DNA from: Methanobacterium sp. UBA410
GTDB lineage: Archaea > Methanobacteriota > Methanobacteria > Methanobacteriales > Methanobacteriaceae
Reading direction: 5' to 3'
DNA length: 30,546 nt
Assembly: GCA_002498385.1 (NCBI GenBank)
Contig: DAHH01000004.1
Location: 162,022 to 192,567 of the forward strand
The notes under the pieces were generated by a model. The model worked only from the letters and a program-made list of their open reading frames with translations. It had not been told where the DNA came from and did not search any database. The first letter of the stretch is position 1. Each line of letters begins with the position of its first letter. Positions 1 through 8,120 of this stretch are shown here, one piece after another. The translations under genes were made by a program, and so were the position numbers.

Positions 1-144
1 AAATTAAAATCTTATAAATTAAATTTCAGATAAAAAAAACTCAAATAACTTAGATCAAGAAAAAAAACAGTTATCCACAACCTCATACACGAATTACATC
101 AACATGACCTCATGGTACCTGAATGACTTCAAATACCTGAAAAA

Positions 145-1932
145 TCATCTCGAGTACCTTTCAATGGTTTCGTCCAGTTCCTTAAGGATTTCTTCATTGC
201 CCTTTGGCTTGTAGGAAGACTTTATTTTTTCATGGTAAACTTCAAGGTTCTGTAGAAATTCTTCAAGATCCTTTTTTTCGACTTCTTCACAGAACTTTCC
301 ATACCCAAGTTTCTCCAGATAGATTGCGTTGAGTATCTGCTCGAACTGTTTTTTCACAGGTACGCTGAGAATTGGTTTTTGAAGGTACAGTGCCTCTGTC
401 ATGAGCGAAAAGCCGCCGTTGGTTATAACTGCCCTGCAGGATGCAAGATCCCTGTAAAACTCGTCTTCATTGAAGTTTTTGAACTGGAGATTTCCATCCA
501 TTTTCTCCTCGTTGAATCCGTACACAATGAAACGTTCGTCAAGAGTTTTCAGGAGGTTAAGAAGCTGCTTGTTGGATGTGCTCGTCTGGTAAACCAGAAT
601 ATGATCCCCACGGCTTGGTTTGAGGTTTAAAATATCCTCACGCAGTATTGGGGAGAATATCTTTGCTTTTTCAGGATTTTTAACTGGTAACTTGAAAAAG
701 CTCGTGATGAGGTACCTCTTGGGTGATGTTGTGAAGGCATAGGCAACTCCCTCTGCTTTTATATAGTCGTTTCTGTACTTTTTGGGAACTTCGAACTCAC
801 ACTGTGTTAACATGCTTATGTTGTCCAGGCTTATGAGGGGTATCCTTGTGAACTTGCTCAGGAGGTTGGCGTAGAACTCGAAATCTGAAACTATAATGTG
901 GGGCTTAAACTCCTTAACAACATTGTTCATAAGTCTTAAGTTGTGTTTAAGGTCTCCAGGTAGCCTTTTCATCCCTTTTATAAAGGTTTTGGTGTTGCTG
1001 ACCTTGTTGTTTTCATAAACAGTGTTGAAACCACCTATTTTGTAGACCTTATCATATTTCCCTGACATGTACTTGTAGGCTCTGTCGCTTGCAAACACGA
1101 CCAGATCGTTTTCCTTGATCAGATGATTTATCACAACACTGCTTCGGGTTGCATGTCCCATCCCCTCACCACAGAGAGCGTAAAGTATCCTTTTTCTCTC
1201 GGGCTTTCCCTTCTCAGGAAGGGCTGTTAAATCAGAGTAATCAAAATCGTAGTCAAGGTCCTTTGCCGTTACCTTTCTGCCTGAAAACTGGTATATGGTG
1301 CTTTTAGCGTATTTAAGTGCAATATTCTTTCTTCCCTCTTTTTCAAGTCTTCTTATGGACACGAAAAGCTGAGGTTCCCTTAAAACCTTGAATGAACTTA
1401 TCTTAGCAATCCTTTCAATGTAATCTGTGTCCTCACCAAAGTCTATGTTCTCATCAAATCCTCCAACCTTTTCATGGAGCTCTTTGCGTGTTAATATCCC
1501 GTAACATCCCGCACCGTGCGGTTTTATTGATTCAACACTTTTCATGAAGAAGTTCGCAAAATCATGGGATATCTTATCTATTAAACTGTCGCTTAAGGGT
1601 GTTATCTGGGTGATGGCAATGCCCAATTCGTTGTCTGTAAACTCTGTAATGGCAGATTCAAGGTATCCATCTGTGAGCATAACATCAGAATCCAGGAAAA
1701 GAAGGTATTCTCCTTCAGCTGCAGCTGCTCCATTGTTCCTGCCTACAGCTGGTATTCCACCTTCAACCAGTTTACATCCGCAGGATTCTGCTATCTCTCT
1801 GGTTTCATCCTGTGAGTTTGCATCTGCCACCACTACTTCATAGTCCTGAAAGTTCTGATCCTTTATGCTTTTCAGTAACTTTGGCAGGTAACGTTCCTCA
1901 TTGTAAGTTGGAATAATAATACTAAGTTTCAT
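145..1932 (-). CDS. Two-domain glycosyltransferase (GT2 fused to a GT-B/MJ1255-like domain)
   Basis: Probably transfers sugars onto a cell-surface or lipid-linked acceptor on the cytoplasmic face of the membrane. Residues 1 to about 230 form a GT-A family 2 domain: the start MKLSIIIPTYNEE is typical, D37 lies in VADANSQDE, and the metal-binding DSD is at 81-83. From about 247 a second enzyme begins with RILYALCGEGMGHATRS, the glycine/histidine-rich start of GT-B transferases of the MurG/family 28 type (MJ1255-like). A late NGGFSLMTEAL segment fits the nucleotide-sugar site. There is no transmembrane segment. The ATG is preceded by GGATTGAGAAG. The next gene upstream is a membrane protein about 120 bases away. 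Both domains look intact. The substrate is unknown; a role in pseudomurein or surface glycan synthesis is only a guess. Confidence 0.85.
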   Translation of the reverse strand: MKLSIIIPTYNEERYLPKLLKSIKDQNFQDYEVVVADANSQDETREIAESCGCKLVEGGIPAVGRNNGAAAAEGEYLLFLDSDVMLTDGYLESAITEFTDNELGIAITQITPLSDSLIDKISHDFANFFMKSVESIKPHGAGCYGILTRKELHEKVGGFDENIDFGEDTDYIERIAKISSFKVLREPQLFVSIRRLEKEGRKNIALKYAKSTIYQFSGRKVTAKDLDYDFDYSDLTALPEKGKPERKRILYALCGEGMGHATRSSVVINHLIKENDLVVFASDRAYKYMSGKYDKVYKIGGFNTVYENNKVSNTKTFIKGMKRLPGDLKHNLRLMNNVVKEFKPHIIVSDFEFYANLLSKFTRIPLISLDNISMLTQCEFEVPKKYRNDYIKAEGVAYAFTTSPKRYLITSFFKLPVKNPEKAKIFSPILREDILNLKPSRGDHILVYQTSTSNKQLLNLLKTLDERFIVYGFNEEKMDGNLQFKNFNEDEFYRDLASCRAVITNGGFSLMTEALYLQKPILSVPVKKQFEQILNAIYLEKLGYGKFCEEVEKKDLEEFLQNLEVYHEKIKSSYKPKGNEEILKELDETIERYSR

Positions 1933-2052
1933 CTTCTCAATCCTGGTTTAAGTGTAATGTTTTGTGGGATAATAAATATAATGTTAGTAAAAAAAATTTG
2001 TTAAAGAACTGATTGTAACTTTCTGTGCAAATTAACTACCCTTAAAAGAACC

Positions 2053-3051
2053 TTATATGTAGGAGAAAATATTCCAGGACACGAAAAATCCTCCGCATCT
2101 ATCCTTAAGCTTATCTGAAAGACCGCTGAATATCTCCTTATCGGTCATATTCGTCTGGATTCTGTAGACTGTTTTGGTGTTTGTACTCTCAATTATCGTT
2201 GCATTGTAACCTGTCAAGTCGATTGGTGCCGTCTGCTCCACCACAGTCACATCGTGGTACTGGGAGTTTGAGCCTACAAGTTCAACTGCAAAACCTGCAA
2301 ATATTATCAACAGCACTATACATGCGGGTTTTACAAGGTTTTTCAGTGAAAATGGTTTTTTTGCAAAGTAAACAACCAGAAGACCTGCAAGTCCTATAAC
2401 TCCCGGCTGTGAGAACATTCCACCGTCAACCATACTTATAAGGCAGAGTGTGAGTGCAAACACAATTATCAACTTGTGAATGTCCTTCCTGCCGTTTAGT
2501 GACAGAGCTCCAAGGATGTAGACAAGCGGGAATGTTACAACAACAAGAAGGGGGAGGGGATACACGAACGGGACAAGTGAAACACCAGTATGTATGGAGG
2601 ATGGGACTTTAATTCCCAGGATGCTTATGGTGTATCCTATAACCGATTTGAAGACGTGGGTATGGGTGATGCTGGTGGAACTCTCTCCATTGTTCACTGC
2701 CAAAAATGTTGTGAAGGGAGAAGCACCATAACTGACCCTTAACCAGAGCTCAATGATTATTCCTGCAATGTAGGTTAAAAGTATAAGCGTTATGGTCCAC
2801 TTTAAATACTTCCTTTCGTCCAAGTTTTTTATAAACGATGAGTTTTTTATTCTGCTCGTGGTTAAAATGGAGTTAACAACAAGCAGGCTGCCCATTAAAA
2901 CAAATAGAAGCACGGCTTTACCATCGGAAGAACCTGATAGAAGCGGCCATAAAACCAGCATCAGGATCTTGTCAAGGGCTCCAATCTTAAAAAACAGGAG
3001 TCCCATAAAAATCATTACAATCCCAATTAAACCTGCACGATCCAACTTCAA
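2053..3051 (-). CDS. Multi-spanning membrane protein of unknown function
   Basis: I do not recognise the family. The 332-residue protein has about eight hydrophobic segments (roughly residues 7-22, 27-38, 46-63, 85-103, 165-183, 192-207, 217-230 and 240-258). A polar loop of about 60 residues sits between segments four and five. A C-terminal domain of about 70 residues (260-332) contains two N-x-T sequons (N283, N301), so it probably lies outside the cell. The start is TTG at 3051, preceded by GGAG at 8 bases. The protein stands alone between nadA and the glycosyltransferase gene and is transcribed toward the latter. A role in surface-glycan export or assembly would fit the neighbour, but nothing in the sequence shows it. 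Confidence 0.75.
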   Translation of the reverse strand: MKLDRAGLIGIVMIFMGLLFFKIGALDKILMLVLWPLLSGSSDGKAVLLFVLMGSLLVVNSILTTSRIKNSSFIKNLDERKYLKWTITLILLTYIAGIIIELWLRVSYGASPFTTFLAVNNGESSTSITHTHVFKSVIGYTISILGIKVPSSIHTGVSLVPFVYPLPLLVVVTFPLVYILGALSLNGRKDIHKLIIVFALTLCLISMVDGGMFSQPGVIGLAGLLVVYFAKKPFSLKNLVKPACIVLLIIFAGFAVELVGSNSQYHDVTVVEQTAPIDLTGYNATIIESTNTKTVYRIQTNMTDKEIFSGLSDKLKDRCGGFFVSWNIFSYI

Positions 3052-3315
3052 CTGAAAAACTCCATAAGAATTAATTTTTTAATATATTCCCAATCAAATT
3101 ATCCTTTTAAAGAATATAACTGAATTAAAACCTGTTATTCTAGATGTACCCTCTTAAAATATCGATTAAAATTACAGCAATGAATTTTTCTCTTATTTAA
3201 CTTGAAAGATACGCCTATTAAATCCTTCTCATGACTCGAAAAAATATTTTTCCTGAAAAAAATTTAAAAATAAAATTCAAAGGTTGAAAACCATTTTTTT
3301 TTTAACAGGTTAATG
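3052..3315. other. AT-rich spacer with T-runs after nadA
   Basis: No gene is visible here. Read on the minus strand, T7 and T5 runs at about 3256-3270 follow the nadA stop codon and fit archaeal oligo-T termination. Confidence 0.4.
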
Positions 3316-4230
3316 TTACGAAACCTCAAGCATCCTCTTTATGGCTTTTCTTGCCCTGCCAACCAGTTTTTCATCAACGGTTACAACAAATTCCTCGTTT
3401 AAAAGGGAATTTCTGATTTTCTCCAGGGTGTGGAGCTTCATGGTCTGGCAGATGGCATCACTCAGCGCCGGGATAATTGTTTTACCCGGATTTTCACGCC
3501 TTAACCTTGTTATCATATCCACTTCTGTTCCTATTATAAATGTGTCCTTTGGAGATGCAGCCACGTAATGAACCATTCCGCCTGTGCTTAACACATGATC
3601 TGCAAATTTTTGAACCTCTGGATCGCATTCCGGATGGACCAGTATCTCTGCATCGGGATATTTCTCCCTTAAAAAGTACAGATCTCCAATGTTGAACATT
3701 TTATGTACATAGCAGTGACCCTCTTCAGGCACAGGTATTATCTCCTTGTCAACGTGCTGCTGAACGTAGGATGCAAGGTTCATGTCCGGTCCGAAGAGCA
3801 CCTGATCCTCATCAAGGCTCTGAACAACCTTAACTGCATTTGCAGATGTGCAGAGTATGTCTGCCTCTGCCTTTGCCTCTGCAAGGGTGTTAACGTAGAG
3901 TACAACTGCAGCATCAGGGTGCCTCTTTTTTGCCTGTCTGAGTTCTTCTGCAGGGAGCATGTTGGCCATTGGGCACTCTGCAGTTTTATCTGGAATAATC
4001 ACCTTTTTGTCCGGGTTGAGTATTGCTGCAGTTTCGGCCATGAAGTCCACACCACAGAAAACAATGAGGTCTGAGTCCTTGATCTGCGACGCCTTTATGC
4101 ATAGCTCCAGAGAATCACCTATAAAATCTGCAATTTCCTGTATATCGCCTGTTTGATAATTATGAACCAGTAAAGTGGCATTTTTTTCTTCTTTAAGTTT
4201 TACAATTTCTTTCTGGAGATCATTGAACAT
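3316..4230 (-). CDS. nadA: Quinolinate synthase NadA
   Basis: Condenses iminoaspartate with dihydroxyacetone phosphate to give quinolinate, the second step of de novo NAD synthesis; it is a cytoplasmic [4Fe-4S] enzyme. At 304 residues it has the normal archaeal length. Family signatures include LVHNYQ near 22, CGVDFMAETA at 59, DMNLASYV near 149, and CxxMKLHTL at 261. C86 (ECPMANM), C173 (GHCYVH) and C261 are spaced 87 and 88 residues apart, as expected for the three cluster ligands, which leaves one iron free for substrate. A TATA-like TATAAAAT (minus, 4249-4256) lies about 23 bases before the ATG, so the mRNA may be almost leaderless, although GGCGATTAAA also precedes the ATG. No nadB or nadC is nearby. 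Confidence 0.96.
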   Translation of the reverse strand: MFNDLQKEIVKLKEEKNATLLVHNYQTGDIQEIADFIGDSLELCIKASQIKDSDLIVFCGVDFMAETAAILNPDKKVIIPDKTAECPMANMLPAEELRQAKKRHPDAAVVLYVNTLAEAKAEADILCTSANAVKVVQSLDEDQVLFGPDMNLASYVQQHVDKEIIPVPEEGHCYVHKMFNIGDLYFLREKYPDAEILVHPECDPEVQKFADHVLSTGGMVHYVAASPKDTFIIGTEVDMITRLRRENPGKTIIPALSDAICQTMKLHTLEKIRNSLLNEEFVVTVDEKLVGRARKAIKRMLEVS

Positions 4231-4248
4231 TTTAATCGCCTAAAACCA

Positions 4249-4256
4249 TTTTATAA
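4249..4256 (-). promoter_or_regulatory. TATA element of nadA
   Basis: TATAAAAT read on the minus strand, centred about 23 bases upstream of the nadA ATG. Archaeal TATA boxes sit about 26 bases before the transcript start, so this predicts a very short or absent leader. Confidence 0.45.
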
Positions 4257-4419
4257 TGACTAGCTTACTTTAAATGTGAGTCGATATTGAAAATTAAGTA
4301 TCCCAATGAAGATAGTATATTAAATAATCCTTGTTTATTTATTTTGTGTACTCCTTCAAATATTCATGGAATTACATTATGTAAAAATATGTGTAAATGT
4401 TTTTGTGATCTGTACAGTT

Positions 4420-5205
4420 CTATAAATCTTCTTTTATGGAATTTTCAACTTCAGCACCGTCGAGTGCATGTTTACATGGACAGTTCCCTGATGATGGCAT
4501 TTTCCTTATTGATTCAACTATTAGATTCCTTAGATCTTTCCTCTTGTTTTCCACAATATCAAATACTTCATCTATGGTTAGTTTGCCGGGTGCTATGGAC
4601 GTTGCATAGTTTGATACCGTGCAGATGCTTGCATAACATATTTCAAGCTCCCTTGCAAGCACGGCCTCGGGCAAACCAGTCATTCCAACAACTGTGCCCC
4701 CTAACTTCTGGAACATCCTAACCTCAGCCGGTGTTTCAAAACGTGGACCCTCTGTGCACACATAAACTCCTCTATCCACAACATCACCTGAAGATATAAT
4801 GGCTTTTCTTAGATCAGGACAATATGGCTCTGTTACGTCTATGTGAACTGTTTTTTTGTCGTAGAATGTGAACTTACGCATCCTGGTGAAGTCCATGAAG
4901 TCGTCTGGAATCAGGAAGTCTCCTGGCTTCACGTTAATATCCAGGGATCCAACGGAGTTGGTTGCAATTATCCTGTCAACACCCACCTTCTTCATGGCAT
5001 AAATGTTTGCACGGTAATTTATTCTGTGTGGGGGATTTGCATGGCCTGCCGCATGTCTGGGCATGAAGGCCATCTCAGTTCCATGCAGTTTGAAAAGTGA
5101 TATCTCTGGTGATTCACCGTAAGGCGTTTCAACAACTTTTTTCTGAACATCTTCAGCCATTTCAACTATATCATAAATTCCTGTGCCGCCCATTATTCCT
5201 ATCAT
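4420..5205 (-). CDS. S-methyl-5'-thioinosine (or thioadenosine) phosphorylase
   Basis: Phosphorolyses a methylthio-nucleoside, the by-product of SAM radical and polyamine chemistry, to a purine base and methylthioribose-1-phosphate. The protein belongs to the trimeric PNP/MTAP family. It starts IGIMGGTGIYD (phosphate loop), then has the PRHAAGHANPPHRINYRAN block, ATNSVGSL, CTEGPRFETPAE near 150, and MTGLPEAVLARE with SNYAT. MTG rather than MTT before LPEA, and SNYA where adenosine-specific enzymes carry an Asp, point to a 6-oxopurine substrate, as known for methanogen MTIP. The C-terminus carries CPCKHALDG, common in archaeal members. The ATG at 5205 follows AGGTTAAGAC. The inosine over adenosine preference is inferred from family knowledge. 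Confidence 0.9.
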   Translation of the reverse strand: MIGIMGGTGIYDIVEMAEDVQKKVVETPYGESPEISLFKLHGTEMAFMPRHAAGHANPPHRINYRANIYAMKKVGVDRIIATNSVGSLDINVKPGDFLIPDDFMDFTRMRKFTFYDKKTVHIDVTEPYCPDLRKAIISSGDVVDRGVYVCTEGPRFETPAEVRMFQKLGGTVVGMTGLPEAVLARELEICYASICTVSNYATSIAPGKLTIDEVFDIVENKRKDLRNLIVESIRKMPSSGNCPCKHALDGAEVENSIKEDL

Positions 5206-5341
5206 GTCTTAACCTGCCATTATTACTTTCATTTCAATTGTTAGGTTTTATCAACTTATTTTCATTTTATTGATTGTCTGTTGCAACTAAAAGCCTTTAT
5301 CAATTTAATTTATCAATTTAAAAATGGTTCTACTGGAGATC

Positions 5342-5377
5342 AACTTTTTAAATATGTTGAACTTTTTAAATATGTTG
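5342..5377. repeat. 18-nt perfect tandem duplication
   Basis: AACTTTTTAAATATGTTG occurs twice head to tail, followed by the first five bases of a third unit. Confidence 0.9.
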
Positions 5378-5505
5378 AACTTGTGTTGATCTTGATCCTT
5401 TAAAAATTAGTTTCATTAGAAATCTATTTTATTAAAATCCTTATCAATTTTTTCATAACCATATGAATCCCTTAAAATTTACTCTAAGTTGAAATAAAAA
5501 TAAAT

Positions 5506-5542
5506 AAAAAAAGAACGATCTAAAAGTAAAAAAGAACGATCT
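5506..5542. repeat. Direct repeat of AAAAAAGAACGATCT
   Basis: Two near-identical 15-16-nt copies start 22 bases apart in the spacer downstream of rtcB. Confidence 0.8.
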
Positions 5543-5669
5543 GAAAGGTCAAAGATTAGAAGGACAACTTTAAACTCTTATTTCTATTTTTAACATTAAT
5601 TGCTTTTATCCTTTAACCCTATGATTGCTTGACTCCATGATTGTTTTTATTAACCCTATGATTTTTTTC

Positions 5670-7118
5670 CTATCCTTTTGCAACGGCAATTGGAAGCATT
5701 TTACCCACGAGTTTTGAAATACCCGCTTTGTGTGCAATCTCAACCACCTTATCAACGTCCTTGTAGGCTCCGGGTGCTTCTTCTGCAACCACAGGCATGG
5801 AATTTGCCTTCACAAGTATTCCTTTGCTTTCTAAGAGTTTTTTAACTTCTTCACCGCGGTATTCCCTTTTAGCCCCTGCTCTGCTCATCCTGCGTCCTGC
5901 ACCGTGGGCTGTAGAGCCGAAGGTTTCTTCCATTGCAGTTTCAGTTCCATGAAGGACGTAGGATGCTGTTCCCATGGTTCCGGGCAGGAGGACGGGCTGT
6001 CCAATCTTCCTGTACTTCCCTGGAATTTCGCTTCTTCCAGGTCCAAATGCCCTTGTTGCTCCCTTTCTGTGGACGTAGACTTCCATGTCCCTTCCTTTTA
6101 TGTTGTGGATTTCCTTTTTTGCAATGTTGTGGGCCACATCGTATACTATTCCCATGTTCATGTCCTCTGCATCGCGTTTGAATACATGTTCAAAGGATTC
6201 TCTGACCCAGTGCAGTATCATCTGTCTGTTGGTCCATGCGTAGTTGGCTGCTGCTGCCATTGCCTGGAAGTAATCCTGGGCTTCCTGTGAATCAACTGGT
6301 GCACATGCAAGCTGACGGTCCGGCAGATTTATACTGTACTTTTTGTAGGCCTTGTCCATGGTTCTGAGGTAGTCCGAGCATATCTGGTGTCCGCATCCCC
6401 TGGAACCCGTGTGTATCATGACCGTTATCTGACCTTCTTCCAGTCCGTAGGCCTTTGCAACGTTCTCATCAAATATCTTGTCCATTTTCTGTATTTCGAG
6501 GAAGTGGTTTCCAGAACCCAATGAGCCGAGCTGAGGTATTCCCCTCTTTTTAGCTTTTTCGCTGACCTTTTCAGAGTTTGCATCCTCCATTTTACCGTTC
6601 TCTTCAAGGTACTCCAGGTCTGATTCCCAGCCGTAGCCGTTTTCAACAGCCCACCTGGCACCGTTACTGAGAACATCATCTATTTCTCCCTCTTTAAGCC
6701 TTATTTTTCCTTTGCTTCCAACTCCGGACGGTACATTTTTGAATATGGTGTTTAAAAGCTCTTTGATCTTGGGTTTGATGTCTTCCTCTGTGAGGTTAGT
6801 CCGGATAAGTCTTACTCCACAATTTATGTCAAATCCAACACCTCCAGGGCTTATTACTCCGTTCAGGGCGCTGAATGCTGCCACTCCACCTATGCTGAAA
6901 CCGTATCCAAAGTGGATGTCCGGAAGGCCAATTGAAAACTTCTGGATGCCTGGAAGGCATGCAACGTTTGAAACCTGGTCCAGAGCTCCCTTTTCAACTG
7001 TTTTTATCTCTTCATCATCCAGGTAAACCCTTCCTGGAACCCTCATCCCATCTTTGTAGCTCGTTGGAATCTCCCATACACAGTCTCTTATCTTCTTTAA
7101 GTTCACGTCTTCAACCAT
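5670..7118 (-). CDS. rtcB: RNA-splicing ligase RtcB
   Basis: Joins 2',3'-cyclic phosphate to 5'-hydroxyl RNA ends, sealing tRNA exons after intron removal, with GTP and Mn2+. The 482-residue length matches intein-free archaeal RtcB. Visible signatures are GLPDIHFGYGFSIGGVAA near 64, GGVGFDINCGVRL (metal-binding D and C) near 93, GSLGSGNHFLEI near 200, HTGSRGCGHQ near 237, and HGAGRRMSRA. H405 is the expected guanylylated histidine, equivalent to H404 of the Pyrococcus enzyme. There is no intein. The start ATG has GGAGAG 8 bases upstream. Archease, its known activator, lies 318 bases upstream on the same strand. Confidence 0.97.
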   Translation of the reverse strand: MVEDVNLKKIRDCVWEIPTSYKDGMRVPGRVYLDDEEIKTVEKGALDQVSNVACLPGIQKFSIGLPDIHFGYGFSIGGVAAFSALNGVISPGGVGFDINCGVRLIRTNLTEEDIKPKIKELLNTIFKNVPSGVGSKGKIRLKEGEIDDVLSNGARWAVENGYGWESDLEYLEENGKMEDANSEKVSEKAKKRGIPQLGSLGSGNHFLEIQKMDKIFDENVAKAYGLEEGQITVMIHTGSRGCGHQICSDYLRTMDKAYKKYSINLPDRQLACAPVDSQEAQDYFQAMAAAANYAWTNRQMILHWVRESFEHVFKRDAEDMNMGIVYDVAHNIAKKEIHNIKGRDMEVYVHRKGATRAFGPGRSEIPGKYRKIGQPVLLPGTMGTASYVLHGTETAMEETFGSTAHGAGRRMSRAGAKREYRGEEVKKLLESKGILVKANSMPVVAEEAPGAYKDVDKVVEIAHKAGISKLVGKMLPIAVAKG

Positions 7119-7436
7119 AAAATTACTCTCCAGAACAAAATATTTACTAAAAGTTCTTGGTAGCTCAATTCATAAACAATGTATATTAATTTTAAAAAAT
7201 TTTGGTTTTAAAAAATTTTTAAAAGATTTAAAGATAAAATTTGCTTTGTAACTCACCTAAAGTTCAGCACAGTTTCAAACCTGCAAACTTCATGATCCTT
7301 AATTTGTTTTAAGTAACTTTACATCAGTAACTATTTTTGTTCAGCGTGTATTTATGTCTAACCTAGGTCCATGATGTTTGAAAGAATGCTTAAAGATCTC
7401 CAGTTAACACCCATACCTTTAAATTAGTATAAAGAG
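7119..7436. other. Spacer between archease and rtcB
   Basis: This 318-base AT-rich stretch shows no supported ORF. The minus strand carries oligo-T runs near 7186-7215 close to the rtcB start. The length suggests that rtcB has its own promoter, although I cannot point to a clear TATA box. Confidence 0.5.
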
Positions 7437-7907
7437 TTATATGTCCAGTATAACTCGCACAGTATATCCATCTTCCTTTTTTATATCCATCATATGGAAT
7501 GTAACTGCCTTAACCTCATCCCGGCTTTCATGAACTGCAGGATCGAACTCTTCTCCAGTTACCACAGCCTCAAGAAGGTAAGATCTGTTGCCTTTTTCTG
7601 TTTTATCTTCTATTTTAACATCAAAATGTGAAAACACAAGGAATTCAGTATCATGGATAAAAAGAAGTTCTGAAAGCCAGTCATAAAGCAGAGCTTTCTC
7701 ATCTTCTGACCTTACACTGATGTCTTTTGTGATCTTGGGTTTTATCCTTGAACTATCAGTTACAACTTCAAACATGGCCAGGGCTGCATTTTCAAATGAT
7801 TCATGAAGTGTGTTTCCATAAGCCATGTATCCAACATCAGCTGTTACATCAAAAAATTCAAATTTTTGGTGATTACTACTCCGGTGACCTTTATCTTGTA
7901 TTCCCAA
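7437..7907 (-). CDS. Archease, activator of RtcB
   Basis: Speeds guanylylation of RtcB and allows multiple turnover in tRNA splicing. The 156-residue protein has the family hallmarks FFDVTADVGYMAYG (residues about 18-31), FENAALAMFEVVTD, a central DWLSELLFIHD near 95-105, and a C-terminal metal-ligand region ending VRVILDI. The start is TTG at 7907 with GAGGTTAAAGAC directly upstream, a good Shine-Dalgarno at 7-base spacing. The first 16 residues are polar and longer than in many archeases. It lies upstream of rtcB on the same strand, matching its known partnership. Confidence 0.94.
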   Translation of the reverse strand: MGIQDKGHRSSNHQKFEFFDVTADVGYMAYGNTLHESFENAALAMFEVVTDSSRIKPKITKDISVRSEDEKALLYDWLSELLFIHDTEFLVFSHFDVKIEDKTEKGNRSYLLEAVVTGEEFDPAVHESRDEVKAVTFHMMDIKKEDGYTVRVILDI

Positions 7908-8014
7908 GTCTTTAACCTCTTTTAAGTGGACTGTTACTGAAAAAAATTTGATTAAACTGATATGAACTACTAATTAAACTGTTTATATCTTATTTTTATT
8001 AAATTTATATTTTT

Positions 8015-8046
8015 AACACTCTTGATTATAATTTAATAAGAGAGTT
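8015..8046. repeat. Imperfect palindrome upstream of archease
   Basis: AAC-A-CTCTT and AAGAG-A-GTT flank a 14-base AT loop, giving 8 pairs with one A/A mismatch. It lies about 110 bases upstream of the archease TTG and just past the cdc48 3' end. It could be an operator or a transcript hairpin. Confidence 0.4.
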
Positions 8047-8079
8047 TAATAAGAATTAACTTAAATCCTCCCTAAATTT

Positions 8080-8101
8080 ATATTATCCTTATATTATCCT
8101 T
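8080..8101. repeat. 11-nt tandem duplication
   Basis: ATATTATCCTT is present twice head to tail, 20 bases beyond the cdc48 stop codon. Confidence 0.85.
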
Positions 8102-8120
8102 AGATATATCTGCATCGTTT

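Larger units (their letters stand above)
5206..5669. other. Gene-free AT-rich spacer with short duplications
   Basis: This 464-base stretch between the phosphorylase start and the rtcB stop has no convincing ORF or ribosome binding site on either strand. It contains an 18-nt tandem duplication (5342-5377), a repeated AAAAAAGAACGATCT (5506-5521 and 5528-5542) and a repeated TAACCCTATGATT (5614-5626 and 5651-5663) close to the rtcB stop. Confidence 0.6.

Noticed and set aside
1..144. Gene fragment at the left edge
   Set aside because: Only AT-rich spacer is seen; no frame with a start or a recognisable protein end.
4287..4721. 144-codon plus-strand ORF
   Set aside because: Two thirds lies antisense to the well-supported phosphorylase gene and it has no RBS or recognisable domain.
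5670..7118. Intein in RtcB
   Set aside because: The protein runs through all motifs at the normal 482 residues with no insertion.
7260..7370. C/D box small RNA on the minus strand (TGATGT ... GCTGA)
   Set aside because: The C box deviates from RUGAUGA, no D' box is visible and the terminal stem does not pair.
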